From the NCBI RefSeq assembly GCF_963675165.1, contig NC_087381.1, positions 434,001-498,000 of the forward strand: DNA of 64,000 bases, written 5' to 3'. A program made the translations under genes and the position numbers. The notes beneath the pieces were generated by a model that saw only the letters and a program-made list of their open reading frames with translations, searched no databases and had not been told where the DNA came from. Of the stretch, positions 10,329 to 22,550 are shown piece after piece. Position 1 is the first letter of the stretch. Each line of letters starts with the position of its first letter. This stretch comes from Halichondria panicea. Taxonomy: Eukaryota > Porifera > Demospongiae > Suberitida > Halichondriidae.

Positions 10329-10583
10329 GTTTAGAGAAAGCTGAATCAGCAGTTATTAGTACAAAGAGGGGTGGGGCTGGTCTGCAGCTAAAATGGATAA
10401 TTATCAGCTCTGTATCCAAGCTAGTTAAGTTACCTCTGCTCCATGCAAACATTTCCAAAATTAATTAATGACAATAATATTCATAATTCTCAAGGTCAGA
10501 CCTCACAAATTAAAGACTACAAACTAAAGAATTTTGAGTTAGTTCACAATACTACTGACAACGTTTCAATAATTGTTCATCTT

Positions 10584-10646
10584 TTACAATAGAGGATTGC
10601 GGAATTTCTCTCCAGCGAACTTTGCCCCCTTCCCCAGTTTCTCCTA
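10584..10646 (-). pseudogene. Relic of enolase last exon (3' half only)
   Basis: It matches the 3' part of the intact terminal exon at 41301-41416, including the FAGEKFRNP region. The match stops at CTCCTAC and is joined to enolase intron 4 sequence (AAAACGGTTGAAATTTTGAG), followed by the exon 4 relic. A deletion has fused two separate enolase parts. Confidence 0.8.
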
Positions 10647-10699
10647 CAAAACGGTTGAAATTTTGAGACAAGCTAATTTTGTTTTGTTAGTACACCCAC

Positions 10700-10816
10700 C
10701 TTCAGCAGTAGAGCGTTGCAAGCTTTCTTCTCAATGCCAGTCATAATCCTCTTGGGATTTGTCACGAGGACGTCAATCTGTATATCTGTACTAGCCGTAA
10801 ACTCCGCCCAGTTGTC
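10700..10816 (-). pseudogene. Relic of enolase exon 4 (3' end)
   Basis: The donor edge and the LLLK codons are kept, and the bases after GAGGACGTC are deleted. This is the only spacer that carries both the exon 6 and exon 4 relics. Confidence 0.82.
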
Positions 10817-10996
10817 TGACCTCTAACGGCTTGTCTGTATAAAAATAGAAACTAAGAATACATTTAGTATTTGAGGTAAAAGGTAATTTGATGGTCAGAA
10901 ACCAAAAGCACCACAACCACTTAGAAACCTTGTAACCTGTGGGAATAATTGAATTGTGTGCTTTAGTCAGTGCATTCTTCAAACTGAGAGCTACAC

Positions 10997-12487
10997 ATGT
11001 ACAGCACAAAGATGGGCTCGAATGTGAAGTTCACTGTATTTGCGCTACTGACAATCACACTATACAGAGGTCTATTCTTTGCTGTGTGGAATCTACATAC
11101 CCAAAGTATTGCCCAAAGTGTGAATCTAAAGGATGAGAATCGGAACCAAAACAATGAATTGCAAAGTCTAAAATCTGAGAATGCAAACCTACAAACCAAA
11201 TCTCTGAATTGCGAGGCTTTGTCGGAGCTAATCCAAACCCCCACTCGAGTGATGAAGCCACGGTGATGGACACACTAAAACGACTAACTCGACAATCTGG
11301 CTCCTCTCAAAGTGCTACTGATCTACTTGCTGATGCTCTGGCAGAACTAATTGAAAAGAAACTCTACACTATAATGGACTGTGCTAGAGATGACGCTGAT
11401 AATTTAACTGACTGTTCGCTCAAGCCAGGCCCAAAGGGGGACAAGGGATGCCTGGGTGATCAAGGCCCTCAGGGAATGAACGGAGAGCGTGGGGTCAAAG
11501 GACACATCGGCTGCCCTGGTCATAAAGGGGAAGTGGGTCCAAAGGGTCCTATCGGTGATCCCGGCCCAATGGGGCACCGAGGAGTTAAAGGAGATATGGG
11601 CGAGATCGGTTCACAAGGTGAGGCGGGGGTTAAAGGTGAGCGAGGTATGAAAGGACATTATGGTTTCCCTGGACACAAAGGCGAGAGTGGCAGGCCGGGT
11701 GCCAAGGGGGTTAAAGGAGATCGAGGCTTTGGAGGCAATAATGGACAAAAGGGAGAGAAAGGAATGACGGGGGTGCCAGGTCCACTGGGACCTATTGCCG
11801 CTACCATTCCCTCTGAGAGGTGTGGTGGTCCTGGATGGAGGAAGGTGGCATCCATTGATATGACTAATACTAGCCAAAACTGCCCTCAAGGACTAACACT
11901 GACTGGCTACTCAAAACGATCATGTGGTCGAACACATACAGATTGGAGAAATTGTTCATCGGTCACCTTTCCTGTTGGTTGTGATCAATACAGTCGAGTG
12001 TGTGGGAGAGCTAAGGCTTATCACTGGGGGCTCCTGCATTCCTTTTATGGGTATCACCATGAATCACATGATATCAATGCACAGTACGTTAATGGACTAA
12101 GCTTCACTCATGGAACACCCAGGACACACATTTGGACATTTGCAGCTGGTGCATATCAAGCAAACAGTAGTGATACTTTCTTTGATCCAGAATATAGAGA
12201 CTTTCACTGCCCTTGTAACCCAGGCAACACGTACGGCTCCCCTCCTTTTGTTTGTAATGACTATTTCTGTGAGTGCAGTATCTAACATATTTTACCCTGA
12301 TGATCCACTCTGGGATGGTCAGGGCTGTATTCATGGAAACCCGTGCTGTTCGTTGAATAACCCACCGTGGTTTAGCAAAACACTACCAACCCCCACAACT
12401 GATAATATTGAAATGAGACTATGTATGAATGGTGATGAAACGCTTGCTAACATTGCTCTTGAACAAATGGAACTATACGTCTACTGA
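10997..12487 (+). pseudogene. Collagen-stalk family unit E, two frameshifts
   Basis: The anchor is LYRGLFF instead of LYGGLSF, followed by an inserted IAQS. A 1-nt deletion near 11193 (CTACAAACC for CTACAAAACC) breaks the coiled coil. Stalk and head are then open until a deletion near 12272 (TGTGAGTGCAGTATC), after which the last ~65 codons continue in a third frame. One stalk triplet (GKE) is missing. The head carries HHESHDIN and FVCNDYF, both shared with unit K. Confidence 0.9.
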
Positions 12488-12542
12488 TAAACTAGAGACA
12501 CTGAACATTGATCTGACTCTGTTAGCTACTTAATATCCTAGA

Positions 12543-12905
12543 TTGCCGTATCCGTATAGCGGGTTATTTCGTATGGGGAAATTTTCATATTATTTTTCAT
12601 AATTATTGTAGAGCAAAAAGAAAAATATTCTACCCCAATACTGAGCTGTAAGCATGAAGTGATCCCTATTAAACGTATAAATGTAGATTTTTGCTTCCTA
12701 TTTATTCATGTCAACAGCCGAGGGTTAGCACTTCAGTGCTCTACTTCATATTGTAGAGCATCGTACGAAAAGAAGAACTACGCAATTATTCTACCGCAAT
12801 AGGTTCAACATCACTATCTGAGCTGTACGAATTTAGTATATGAAATATTTAATTGGGCAGTTCATACAAAAATTTGCACCAACAAAAATTACCCGCTATA
12901 CGGTA
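12543..12905. mobile_element. MITE of the CCGTATAGCGGGT family, enlarged copy
   Basis: Inverted ends lie about 360 bp apart, twice the usual spacing. The interior contains an extra segment with GCCGAGGGTTAGCACTTCAG, also found in the copy at 34975 and, without the MITE, near 52116. The extra segment is probably a nested insertion. Confidence 0.6.
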
Positions 12906-13264
12906 TCATTATTGTGACAGTCGTTGGTACATTGCCCACACACACACACACTCACACCCACCCACACCCAAACACACACACCTCGACAGTTATCTGGTGG
13001 GAGGATTGGAGGAGCACAGTTTCCTCCAGCTAGTCGACGACCAGCTCAGCTGTTGTAGCCATGGAAACAGGCAGGTCTATGGTCATCTTGTCACAACCTG
13101 CAGAGTATCGCTCCACATCTGTGACAGTGTGTGGTGTGGGCGGGGGATAGAGTTAGAGTCGCATGGAACTAAAATTAAAGTGCGGTCCAAGGTCACAGTA
13201 CAATGACATAATTATAATAGGGAGTACCCTAGTGTGTACGTGTGTGTGTGAAGAGTGTATATAA

Positions 13265-13462
13265 TGAGGGTACACATTACCCCCCTTGGCCTCACCATCG
13301 CCATGATAGGGTAGAGAGTGGCTGTACAGGGACCCCCCGGACAGAAACAACACTTGACGACCGTCCCTACTCAAGTTGGTGTTGGGGAGTCCTTGGAATG
13401 GCCTGAGTAGCCAGTCTTAATGGAGCGACACTTCTAAATCATCTCTTGGATATCCATGGCAG
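13265..13462 (-). pseudogene. Exon relic resembling DPP8/9-type peptidase, copy X3
   Basis: One of the best preserved copies: SRDGRQVLFLSGG, SLYSHSLPYHGDGEA and GNVYPHY can be read in one frame on the minus strand. The preceding part is shifted by small indels near ACTTCTAAATC. Confidence 0.45.
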
Positions 13463-13835
13463 CCATAGCTCTAGAATAGGTCGAGAATAGGTGGGTGGCT
13501 GGTGTGGTAACGCCCCCTCTAGAGACCGCTGATTCAGCAGTTATTAGCTACAAAAGGGGCGGGGCTGGTCTGCAGCTAACACTCAGCTCTGTATCTACAC
13601 AACCAAAAGAAAGCTAGCTACTAGTAACTGTGTATACAAGAGCTCCATGAAAACATTTCCATCCACCAAAATTAATCAATGACAATAATCATAATTCATA
13701 AATCAATCTCAAGATCAGACTAAACAAAACTATAAACTAAGAATTTTGAGCTAGTTCACAATAATAATTATACTATACTGACAACGTTAAAGCGGTTTCA
13801 CATAAGAATAATTATACGGCAACTATATAAATATG

Positions 13836-14113
13836 ACATGTACATGCAGTATAATGATACCTCTTTAAATGTACAATGTCATGTGATAATTACGTTGGGA
13901 AAATCAAATTTGAAGCTATACAGCTGCTCCAGCTGCTCCGACAGCTGACCTCTGACAACTGTCTGCAAAAATAGAAACTAAGAAGTATTTGAGGTAAAAG
14001 ATAATTTGATGGTCAGAAACCAAAAGCACCACAACCACTTAGAAACCTTGTAACGTGTGGAGTAATTGAATTGTGTACTTTAGTCAGTGCATTCTTTGAA
14101 CTGAGAGCTACAC
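13836..14113 (+). promoter_or_regulatory. Upstream region of unit F with ATGACATGTACA inverted repeat
   Basis: The near-palindrome seen before unit C recurs here, followed by GCTGCTCCAGCTGCTCC and the conserved block up to ATTGAATTGTGTACTTTAG. No TATAAAT precedes the ATG. No enolase exon 4 relic lies in this spacer. Confidence 0.4.
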
Positions 14114-15580
14114 ATGTACAGCACAAAGATGGGCTCGAATGTGAAGATTATCGGTATCTCAGTGGCAGCGTTTGTGCTACTGACAATCACACTATACGGA
14201 GGTCTATCGTTTGCTGTGTGGAATCTACATACCCAAAGTGTGAGTCTAAAGTATGAGAATGCAAACCTACAGAATCAAATTTCTGAATTACGAGGCTTTG
14301 TCAGAGCTAATCCAAACCCCCACTCGAGTGATGAAGCCACGGTGATGGACACACTAAAGCGACTAACTCGACAATCCGGCTCCTCTCAAAGTGCTACTGA
14401 TCTACTTGCTGATGCTCTGGCAGAACTAATTGAAAAGAAACTCTACACTATAATGGACTGTGCTAGAGATGACGCTGATAATTTAACCGACTGTTCGCTC
14501 AAGCCAGGCCCAAAGGGGGACAAGGGATGCCTGGGTGATCAAGGTAAAGAAGGCCCTCAGGGAATAAACGGAGAGCCTGGGGTCAAAGGACACATCGGCT
14601 ACCCTGGTCATAAAGGGGAGGTGGGTCCAAAGGGTCCTATCGGCAATCCTGGCCCAATGGGGCACCGAGGGGTTAAAGGAGATATGGGCGAGATCGGTCA
14701 ACGTGGTGAGGCGGGGGTTAAAGGCGAGCAAGGTATGAAAGGACATTATGGTTTCCCTGGACACAAAGGCGAGAGTGGCGGGCCGGGTGCCAAGGGGGTT
14801 AAAGGTGATCAAGGCTTTAGAGGCAATAAAGGACGAAAAGGAGAAAAAGGAATGACAGGGATGCAAGGTTCACCGGGACCTATTGCCACAACCGATCCCT
14901 CTGAGGCGTGTGGTGGTCCTGGATGGAGGAAGGTGGCATTCATTGATATGACTAATACTAGCCAAAACTGCCCTCAAGGACTAACACAGACTGGCTACTC
15001 AAAACGATCATGTGGTCGAACACATACAAATTTATACGATTGTTCATCAGTCACCTTTCCTGTTGGTGGGCGTCAATACAGTCGAGTGTGTGGGAGAGCT
15101 AAGGCTTATCAGTGGGGTGAAATGAATTCCTTTTATGGGTATAACCGTGACTCACGTGGTATCAATGAACAGTATGTTGATGGACTAAGCTTCGCTCATG
15201 GAACACCCAGGACACACATTTGGACATTTGCAGGTGGTCGTTATCAAGCAAACAGTAGTGATACTAGCAATAGAATCCTTCGTTGTCCTTGTAACCTAGG
15301 AAACACTTACGGCTCCCCTCCTTTTGTCGGTAATGACTATTTCTGTGAGAGTGGCGTAAGCTCTCGTTCTGGACAGAAATACCAAGGGTTTTTTTCTGAT
15401 GATCCACTCTGGGATGGTCAGGGGTGTATTCATGGCAACCCGTGCTGTCAATTCCCATCGTGGTTTAGGAAAACACTACCAACCCCCACAACTGATAATA
15501 TTGAAATGAGAATGTGCATGTATGGTGATCGAAGATATACTAACATAGCTCTTGAACAAATGGAACTATATGTCTACTGA
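14114..15580 (+). CDS. Collagen-stalk cysteine-rich-head type II membrane protein, unit F (complete, 488 aa)
   Basis: Single open exon with the long anchor (IIGISVAAFVLL). The coiled coil is short: VSLKYENANLQNQISELR lacks the extra heptads of unit C. The stalk keeps 42 triplets but departs from its paralogues near the end (KGDQGFRGNKGRKG, GMQGSPGPI). The linker is ATTDPSEA. In the head, the first variable patch is NLYDC, the second QWGEMNSFYGY, and the last MYGDRRYTN. One head stretch is unusual: QFPSWFRKT lacks the NN(P)P that all other copies have before WF. A likely expressed family member. Confidence 0.92.
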   Translation: MYSTKMGSNVKIIGISVAAFVLLTITLYGGLSFAVWNLHTQSVSLKYENANLQNQISELRGFVRANPNPHSSDEATVMDTLKRLTRQSGSSQSATDLLADALAELIEKKLYTIMDCARDDADNLTDCSLKPGPKGDKGCLGDQGKEGPQGINGEPGVKGHIGYPGHKGEVGPKGPIGNPGPMGHRGVKGDMGEIGQRGEAGVKGEQGMKGHYGFPGHKGESGGPGAKGVKGDQGFRGNKGRKGEKGMTGMQGSPGPIATTDPSEACGGPGWRKVAFIDMTNTSQNCPQGLTQTGYSKRSCGRTHTNLYDCSSVTFPVGGRQYSRVCGRAKAYQWGEMNSFYGYNRDSRGINEQYVDGLSFAHGTPRTHIWTFAGGRYQANSSDTSNRILRCPCNLGNTYGSPPFVGNDYFCESGVSSRSGQKYQGFFSDDPLWDGQGCIHGNPCCQFPSWFRKTLPTPTTDNIEMRMCMYGDRRYTNIALEQMELYVY

Positions 15581-15865
15581 TCATGAGAGACACTGAACAT
15601 TGATCTAGCTACTGAATATCTTAAGATTTACATACTATTATTGTAGTATTACTGTATTACTGAAATGTTTTGCAAGCGAATTCAAAGTGATCTAAATCAA
15701 CTGAAAATTTGTTCTAACTTTGCGTTCAGACATGTGATGTCGTACAAGTATTGTGATGTCACAAGTATACCGGTATAGGTTTGTTATCTTATTTCACAAA
15801 ATTTACAGAATAATTATGTTTGCAAAACATTGTAGTAATGCGGTAGTATTTAGTTAATTGTTCAC

Positions 15866-16012
15866 CTGTGGTAACAGAGGTCATCTGATGCTTGACCCCG
15901 GTAGCGTTATCCATCACCCACACCTCCCCCGACACACACAGCCGAGGAGCTGAGGGGTCAAAGGGCAAAGCTTGTAATTCAGTGTCCCAGGAAACTCAAC
16001 CACACCCACTTC
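15866..16012 (-). pseudogene. Exon relic resembling DPP8/9-type peptidase, copy Y3
   Basis: Both splice-like edges are present. The KLCPFDPSAPRLCVSG and VWVMD motifs can be recognised, with a frame change between the acceptor-side residues and KLCP. Confidence 0.42.
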
Positions 16013-16460
16013 CTGTACAGAGGAGGGGGTGGTTACTAGAACAGTATTACCATAATCACAGATATCTACTGAATATGCAGCCGAGTCATGCATGTCAGTA
16101 CATCAACCATCATACTGTGTATATAGTATAATTATTATAGTCCTAAGCTGAAGGGTTTATTGATCAATGGATGACGTACTCCATGAAAAGAATGAATGAA
16201 CTAAGCATTATGTGTGCGTATATAGGTGTAGACAAGCAGTGGAGACTGCATATTGGATACCTGTAGCTATAATGTAAATCTTTAATTTGACAATTTGAAC
16301 ACAAATTACGGGCTCACAAAGATAGCTACCACAACGGCAGATAGCCTTTGCTAATCACAAAACTTGTATCTAAGGTAATTCTGAGAGCTATTGATTAGTC
16401 GTGTGAAATTGGACATTCTGAACACTATTATGGGCTCTTTATGCCAGCTAGTACACTCAC

Positions 16461-16587
16461 CTTCAGCAGTAGAGCGTTGCAAGCTTTCTTCTCAATCCCA
16501 GTCTTAATCCTCTTGGGATTTGTCACGAGGAGGTCATCACCAACAATCTGTATATCTGTACTAGCCGTTAAACTCTGCCCAGTTGTC
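16461..16587 (-). pseudogene. Relic of enolase exon 4 (3' end), open frame
   Basis: This is the best preserved relic: [20 protein letters not shown] and [16 protein letters not shown] are readable without a stop on the minus strand. It ends at CAGTTGTC like the others. It is still only a fragment, with no acceptor and no other exons. Confidence 0.87.
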
Positions 16588-16755
16588 TGACCTCTGACAG
16601 CTTGTCTATGCAAAAATAGAAACTAAGAATACATTTAGTATTTGAGGTAAAAGATAATTTAATGATCAGATACCAAAAGCACCACAACCACTGAAACCTT
16701 GTAACGCGTGGATAAGAGGTCACCTCATAAATTGTGAAGAATATCAACGCTACAC

Positions 16756-18291
16756 ATGTACAGCACAAAGATGGGCTCGAATGTGAAGATTATCGGTATC
16801 TCAGTGGCAGCGTTTGTGCTACTGACAATCACACTATACGGAGGTCTGTCCTTAGCTGTGTGGAATCTACATACCCAAAGTGTGAGTCTAAAGAATGAGA
16901 ATCAGAACCAAAACACTGAATTGCAAAGTCAAATCTCTAAATTGCGAAGTCTAAAATCTGAGAATGCAAACCTACAGAACCAAATCTCTGAATTGCGAGG
17001 CTTTGTTGGAGCTAATCCAAACCCCCACTTAAGTGATGAAGCCACGGTGATGGACACACTAAAGCGACTATAACTCGACAATCTGGCTCCTCTCAAAGTG
17101 CTACTGATCTACTTGCTGATGCTCTGGCAGAACTAATTGAAAAGAAACTCTACACTATAATGGACTGTGCTAGATATGACGCCGATAATTTAACCGATTG
17201 TTCTCTCAAGCCAGGCCCAAAGGGGGACAAGGGATGCCTGGGTGATCAAGGTAAAGAAGGCCCTCAGGGAATGAACGGAGAGCCTGGGGTCAAAGGACAC
17301 GTTGGCTACCCTGGTCATAAAGGGGAGGTGGGTTCAAAGGGTCCTATCGGCAATCCCGGACCATTGGGGCACCGAGGGGTTAAAGGAGATATGGGCGAGA
17401 TCGGTCAACGAGGTGAGGCGGGGGTTAAAGGCGAGCGAGGTTCGAAAGGACATTATGGTTTCCCTGGACACAAAGGCGAGAGTGGCGGGCCGGGTGCCAA
17501 TGGAGTTAAAGGAAATCGAGGCTTTGTAGGAAATAATGGACAAAAGGGAGAGAAAGGAAAAATGGGGGTACAAGGTCCACCAGGACCTATTGCCGCTAAC
17601 ATTCCCTCCGAGAGGTGTGGTGGTCCTGGATGGAGGAAGGTGGCATTCATTGATATGACTAATACTAGCCAAAACTGCCCTCAAGGACTAACACTGACTG
17701 GCTACTCAAAACGATCATGTGGTGCAACACATACAGATTGGAGAAATTGTTCATCAAGTCACCTTTCCTTGTGGTGGGGGTCAATACAGTCGAGTGTGTG
17801 GGAGAGCTAAGGCTTATCACTGGGGGTACCTGAATTCCTTTCATGGGTATCACTATCGCTCATATGATATCAATGCACAGTACGTTAATGGACTAAGCTT
17901 CACTCATGGAACACTCAGGACACACATTTGGACATTTGTGGCTGGTCGTTATCAGGGAATCAGTGGTGACACTGTAAATATACAACTTCGTTGTCCTTGT
18001 AACCCAGGCAACACCTACGGCTCCCCTCCTTTTGTTGGTAATGACTATTTCTGTGAGAGTGGAGTAAGCTCTGAATCAGCAGTTGGACGTAACTTTTTCC
18101 CTGATGATCCTCTCTGGGATGGTCAGGGCTGTATCCATGGTAACCCGTGCTGTTCGTTGAACAACCCACCATGGTTTAATAAAACACTACCAACCCCCAC
18201 AACTGATGATATTGAAATGAGACTATGCTTGAATAATCATGCATATTGGGCTAACATAGCTCTTGAACAAATGGAACTATACGTCTACTGA
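16756..18291 (+). pseudogene. Collagen-stalk family unit G, two frameshifts
   Basis: Long-type anchor, coiled coil open to TLKRL. A 2-nt insertion (CGACTATAACTCG) then stops the frame at 17071-17073. The stalk is open from 17160, with the distinctive NGVKGNRGFVGNN segment. A 1-nt insertion near 17756 (TCATCAAGTC) shifts the head into a third frame that runs to the normal end. Stalk and linker are almost identical to unit K. Confidence 0.88.
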
Positions 18292-18349
18292 TGAACACTA
18301 GAGACACTGAACATTGATCGGACTACTGAATGTCCTAGATTGATTTACA

Positions 18350-18532
18350 TATCGTATCCGTATAGCTAGTGGGTTTCGTATGGGGAAATTTTCACATAAT
18401 TATTGTAGAGCAGAGAAAAACTACGAAATTATTCTAGGTTCAATGTCACTATCCTGAGCTGTATAATAATTATGAAACATTTAATTGGGTAGTTCAAGTG
18501 AAAATTTGGCACCAACAAAAATATCCGCTATC
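18350..18532. mobile_element. Degenerate MITE of the CCGTATAGCGGGT family
   Basis: The left end (CCGTATAGCTAGTGGG) has a small insertion and the right end (AAATATCCGCTATC) has lost bases. The spacing of about 180 bp and the interior match the other copies. Confidence 0.55.
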
Positions 18533-18872
18533 AGTGTGAAAGTCGTTGGTACATTGCCCCCCCCACACACCCACACACCTCAAGAGTTGTCTGGTGGGAT
18601 GATCGGAGGAGCACAGTTTCTTCCAGCTAGTCTGCATTGGACGACCAGGTTTAGTAGTCATGGCAACATAAGGGTCTACAATGGTCTCGCTCCACATCTG
18701 TGACAGTGTGTGAGTGGTGTGGGCGGGGGATAGAGTTATAGTCGCATGGAACTGAATAATTCTACACTAATAAATTACTGTCCAAAGTCACAGTACAATG
18801 ACATAGGGAGTATCCCAGTGCGCATGTACATACGTACATGTGTGTGAAGAGTGTGTGAAGAGTGTTTATAGT

Positions 18873-19073
18873 GAGGGTACACATTACCCCCCCTGGCCTC
18901 ACCATCACCATGATAGGGTAGAGAGTGGCTGTACAGGGACCCCCGGACAGAAACAACACTTAACGACCGTCCCTACTCAAGTTGATGGTGTTGGGGAGTC
19001 TTTGGAATGGCCTCGAGTAGCCAGTCTTAATTGAGCAACACGTTTGAATCATCTCTTGGAAATCCATGGCAGC
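18873..19073 (-). pseudogene. Exon relic resembling DPP8/9-type peptidase, copy X4
   Basis: The same core is present with GTTAAGTGTTG in place of GTCAAGTGTTG and other small changes. The frame is interrupted within the glycine-rich stretch. Confidence 0.4.
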
Positions 19074-19551
19074 CATAGCTCTAGATAGGTGGGTGGCTGA
19101 TGTGGTAACACCCCCTCTAGAAAACAGCTGATTCAGTAGTTATTAGTACAAAAAGGGGTGGGGCTGGTCTGCAGCTAAAATTAATTGATAATTTATCAGC
19201 TCTGTATCCAAGCTAGTTACCTGTACACAGTGACAGGGAGCTCTATGTGTAACTTAGAATTCTAATATTCAACTGATCTGAACACGTGTAACACATCATG
19301 TGTTGCACACACACACACACAGTTTGACATCACGTAAGATATGCATGCATGACAGAAACGATCATTACTGCTAAGGTAATACTAAATACAGGAAGTTAGG
19401 TTCTAGTCCAGTTACATATGCCCATCCCTCATTGCTCAATAACAATCTCGAGGTCAGACCTCACAAATACACAAAAACTACCAACTAAGAATTTTAAGCT
19501 AGTTCACAGTACTACTTCAAATAATTATACGGCAACCATAAAAATATGACT

Positions 19552-20065
19552 GTTGGTGGGGGTCAATACAGTCGAGTGTGTGGGAGAGCTAAGGCTTATC
19601 ACTATGGGTGGCTGTATTCCTTTGTTGGGTATAACAGTCGGTCACGTGGTATCAATGCACAGTACGTTGATGGACTAAGCTTCACTCATGGAACACTCAG
19701 GACACACATTTGGACATTTGCAGCTGGTCGCTATCAAGGAATCAGTGGAAATAATCGTACAAACCAACGGTGTCCTTGTAACCCGGGCAACACCTACGGC
19801 TCCCTCCTTTTGTTGGTAATGACTATTTCTGTGAGAGTGGCAGTAAGCTCTTATTCTGCACATGGATTTAACATATTTTACCATGATGATCCACTCTGGG
19901 ATGGTCAGGGGTGTATCCATGGCAACCCATGCTGTTCATTAAACATCCCACCGTGGTTTAAGAAAACACTACCAACCCCCACAACTGAAATGAAAAATGT
20001 GCATGCTTCATCCAGCAAGATCTGCTAACATAGCTCTTGAACAAATGGAACTATACGTCTACTGA
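19552..20065 (+). pseudogene. Collagen-stalk family unit H, 3' stump
   Basis: The head from VGGGQYSRVCG onward is fused to upstream-region sequence, with the junction exactly inside the ATGACATGTACA palindrome (ATGAC/TGTTGG). A 1-nt deletion near 19802 and a 1-nt insertion near 19850 partly compensate, giving LLLLVMTISVRV in between. A further deletion (ACTGAAATGAAAAATG) destroys the last ~25 codons. Confidence 0.9.
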
Positions 20066-20361
20066 TAAACTAGAGACACTAAACATTGATATCTGACTGT
20101 ACATGTTAGCTTATTGTGACAGCATTAGCGTATTACAAGAATGTTTGTGTTGCAAACCTTTGCCAAATTGGGAATGAACTAAATGAACTGACAATTATAT
20201 TTTGGCGATCTGGCACGAGGATCGTGATGTCATACAAGTACTGGTATAGATATTTGCACTTGCTTTTGCAAACCATAATAATTATAGCACTGGAAAAGTT
20301 TGCATAATTATGTTTGATGCTTGCAGTATTAATAGAATTACAGTAATATTTAATTGTTCAC

Positions 20362-20457
20362 CTGTAGTAACAGAGGTCATCTGATGCTTAACCCCGGTAG
20401 CGCTGTCACACACAGCCGAGGAACTGAGGGGTCAAAGGGCAAAGCTTGTAGTCCACT
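20362..20457 (-). pseudogene. Exon relic resembling DPP8/9-type peptidase, copy Y4 (truncated)
   Basis: Only the donor-side part of the Y exon remains. It is cut after CTTGTAGTCCACTGTG, and the bases for VWVMD are also deleted (GCTGTCACACACAGCC). The following 20458-20780 has AT-rich spacer sequence with no recognisable gene; 20790-20960 carries the conserved spacer block described at 3285. Confidence 0.38.
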
Positions 20458-21070
20458 GTGTAGAATAGGCTAAGTAGTAATTAGTTTGTTAATCAATGGA
20501 TGACTCCAGTATGAAATAATCATTGTGCGCATGTAGCAGACATAAATTATTATACTTATCACCTGACAGTGAAATTGTAGCTACCAGTATAATTTATATA
20601 GGTACCATTGGTTTATTATATAAGGAAGCTACAAAAAATGGCTGGAAAAGGACAGACGCACGGCTTTGCTTTTGCTCTGAGAGCAAATAGAATACATTAA
20701 TTAGCTCTCAATCTCAATATTTATAGTGCATATAATTATACAGGAATAGTATAATTATATAAGACTCATACAGCTGTACGTTGGTACATTACCTTCCCCC
20801 CACACACATACACACACCTCGAGAGTTGTCTAGTAGGATGATCGGAGGACCACAGTTTCGGCCTATGGGGTGGTATTCATAGCAACAGGAAGATCTACGG
20901 CCATATTGTCACAATCTTCATAGTCTCGCTCAACATCTGTGACAGTGTGTGAGTGGTATGGGCGGGGATAGGGTTATAGTCTCGTACCACTGCATGGAAA
21001 TAAATAACTATACCCACCAATAAATTACTGTCTCAAGCCACAGTACAACGACATACAGAGTACCCCAGTG

Positions 21071-21219
<149 letters not shown>

Positions 21220-21239
21220 CTAGAGTGGACTGTGTATAT

Positions 21240-21450
21240 AATGAGGGTACACATTACCCCCCCTCACTATCGCCGTGATAGGGTAGAGAGTGGCTGTACA
21301 GGGACCCCCCGGACAGAAACAACACTTGACGACCGTCCCTACTCAAGTTGATGGTGTTGGGGAGTCCTTGGAATGGCCTCGAGTAGCCAGTCGAGTCTTA
21401 ATGGATATGGAGCGACACGTTTGAATCACCTTTTGGATATCCATGGCATG
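21240..21450 (-). pseudogene. Exon relic resembling DPP8/9-type peptidase, copy X5
   Basis: The core with SRDGRQ and SLYSHSLPYHGD is preserved. Small duplications (GTCGAGTC and ATGGATATGG) break the N-terminal half. Confidence 0.4.
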
Positions 21451-21783
21451 CAGGCAGCATTGATAATAGAGACATTTCTCTATGCTTTTCTGACAGCTGT
21501 GGCTGAGTGTGGTAACACCCCCTCAGGGAAACGCTGATTCAGCAGTTATTAGTACAAAGAGGGGTGGGGCTGGTCTACAGCTAAAATTAATATTGGATAA
21601 TTATCAGCTCTGTATCCAAGCTAGTTACACAGGGAGCTCCATGCAAACATTTCCATCCCACCAAAATAATTCATAACAATCTCGAGGTCAGACCTCACAA
21701 ATTACACACAAAACTACAAACTAAGAATTTTAAGCTAGTTCACAATACTACTGACAACGTTTCATTAATTGTTCATCTTTAGT

Positions 21784-21948
<165 letters not shown>

Positions 21949-21999
21949 CTACAAAAAATAAAAATACATTGAGGTAAAAGATAATTAATTGATTGTCAG

Positions 22000-22352
22000 A
22001 TACCAAATGAACAACAACATCACTTAGAAACCTTGTAACATGTGGGAAAATGTTATTAAGAGGTTAATTACTGAACCAAAGTACAGAATCCTCGGCATTT
22101 GTGTGGCTGGGTTCAGAGACGGTGTTTCATAATGTTCCCATGAGCACATGGATGGGCTCCATGGTAATAGAGTGAGCATGAGCATGACTAGACACTAAGG
22201 GTAGCTTGATGACTAGAATCAAAGACACATGTCTTCCTACGTACAGGTTCGATTTTGCTTGCTTTTATTCATAAACGATGCTTTGTAGAAATATAATTTT
22301 GCCATGATAGTGGCAACTTACAAAAAATGTCGTATAACAGTTTATGGTTACA
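22000..22352. other. ~850-bp block unique to the spacers before units I and L (left part)
   Basis: The stretch from about 22000 to 22800 is almost identical to 29990-30660. It contains a second copy of the family's upstream block (CTTAGAAACCTTGTAAC) at its left edge, so the promoter-like block occurs twice before units I and L. I see no coding frame. Confidence 0.5.
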
Positions 22353-22550
22353 TTATCTGTTTGCAATCTGACACTGATATCATACCCTATAGTAGGACCT
22401 AGCATTGCAGATACTAAATTATCTGTTTGCAATCTGACACTGACATCATACCCTATAGTAGGACCTAGCATTGCAGATACTAAATTATCTGTTTGCAATC
22501 TGACACTGACATCATACCCTATAGTAGGACCTAGCATTGCAGATACTAAA
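22353..22550. repeat. Minisatellite, 3 x 66 bp
   Basis: Three nearly perfect copies of a 66-bp unit begin TTATCTGTTTGCAATCTGAC and end GATACTAAA. The corresponding spacer before unit L has one copy (about 30329-30395). The length is a multiple of three, so frames stay open on both strands; this is an artefact. Confidence 0.95.

Noticed and set aside
16428-16613. A short enolase-like gene on the minus strand
   Set aside because: It is only the end of exon 4 with no acceptor or other exons, and ends at the same breakpoint as six other relics.
22190-22256. Possible tRNA because of GGTTCGATTTT
   Set aside because: No acceptor stem or anticodon stem can be formed around it, and the A-box is not convincing.
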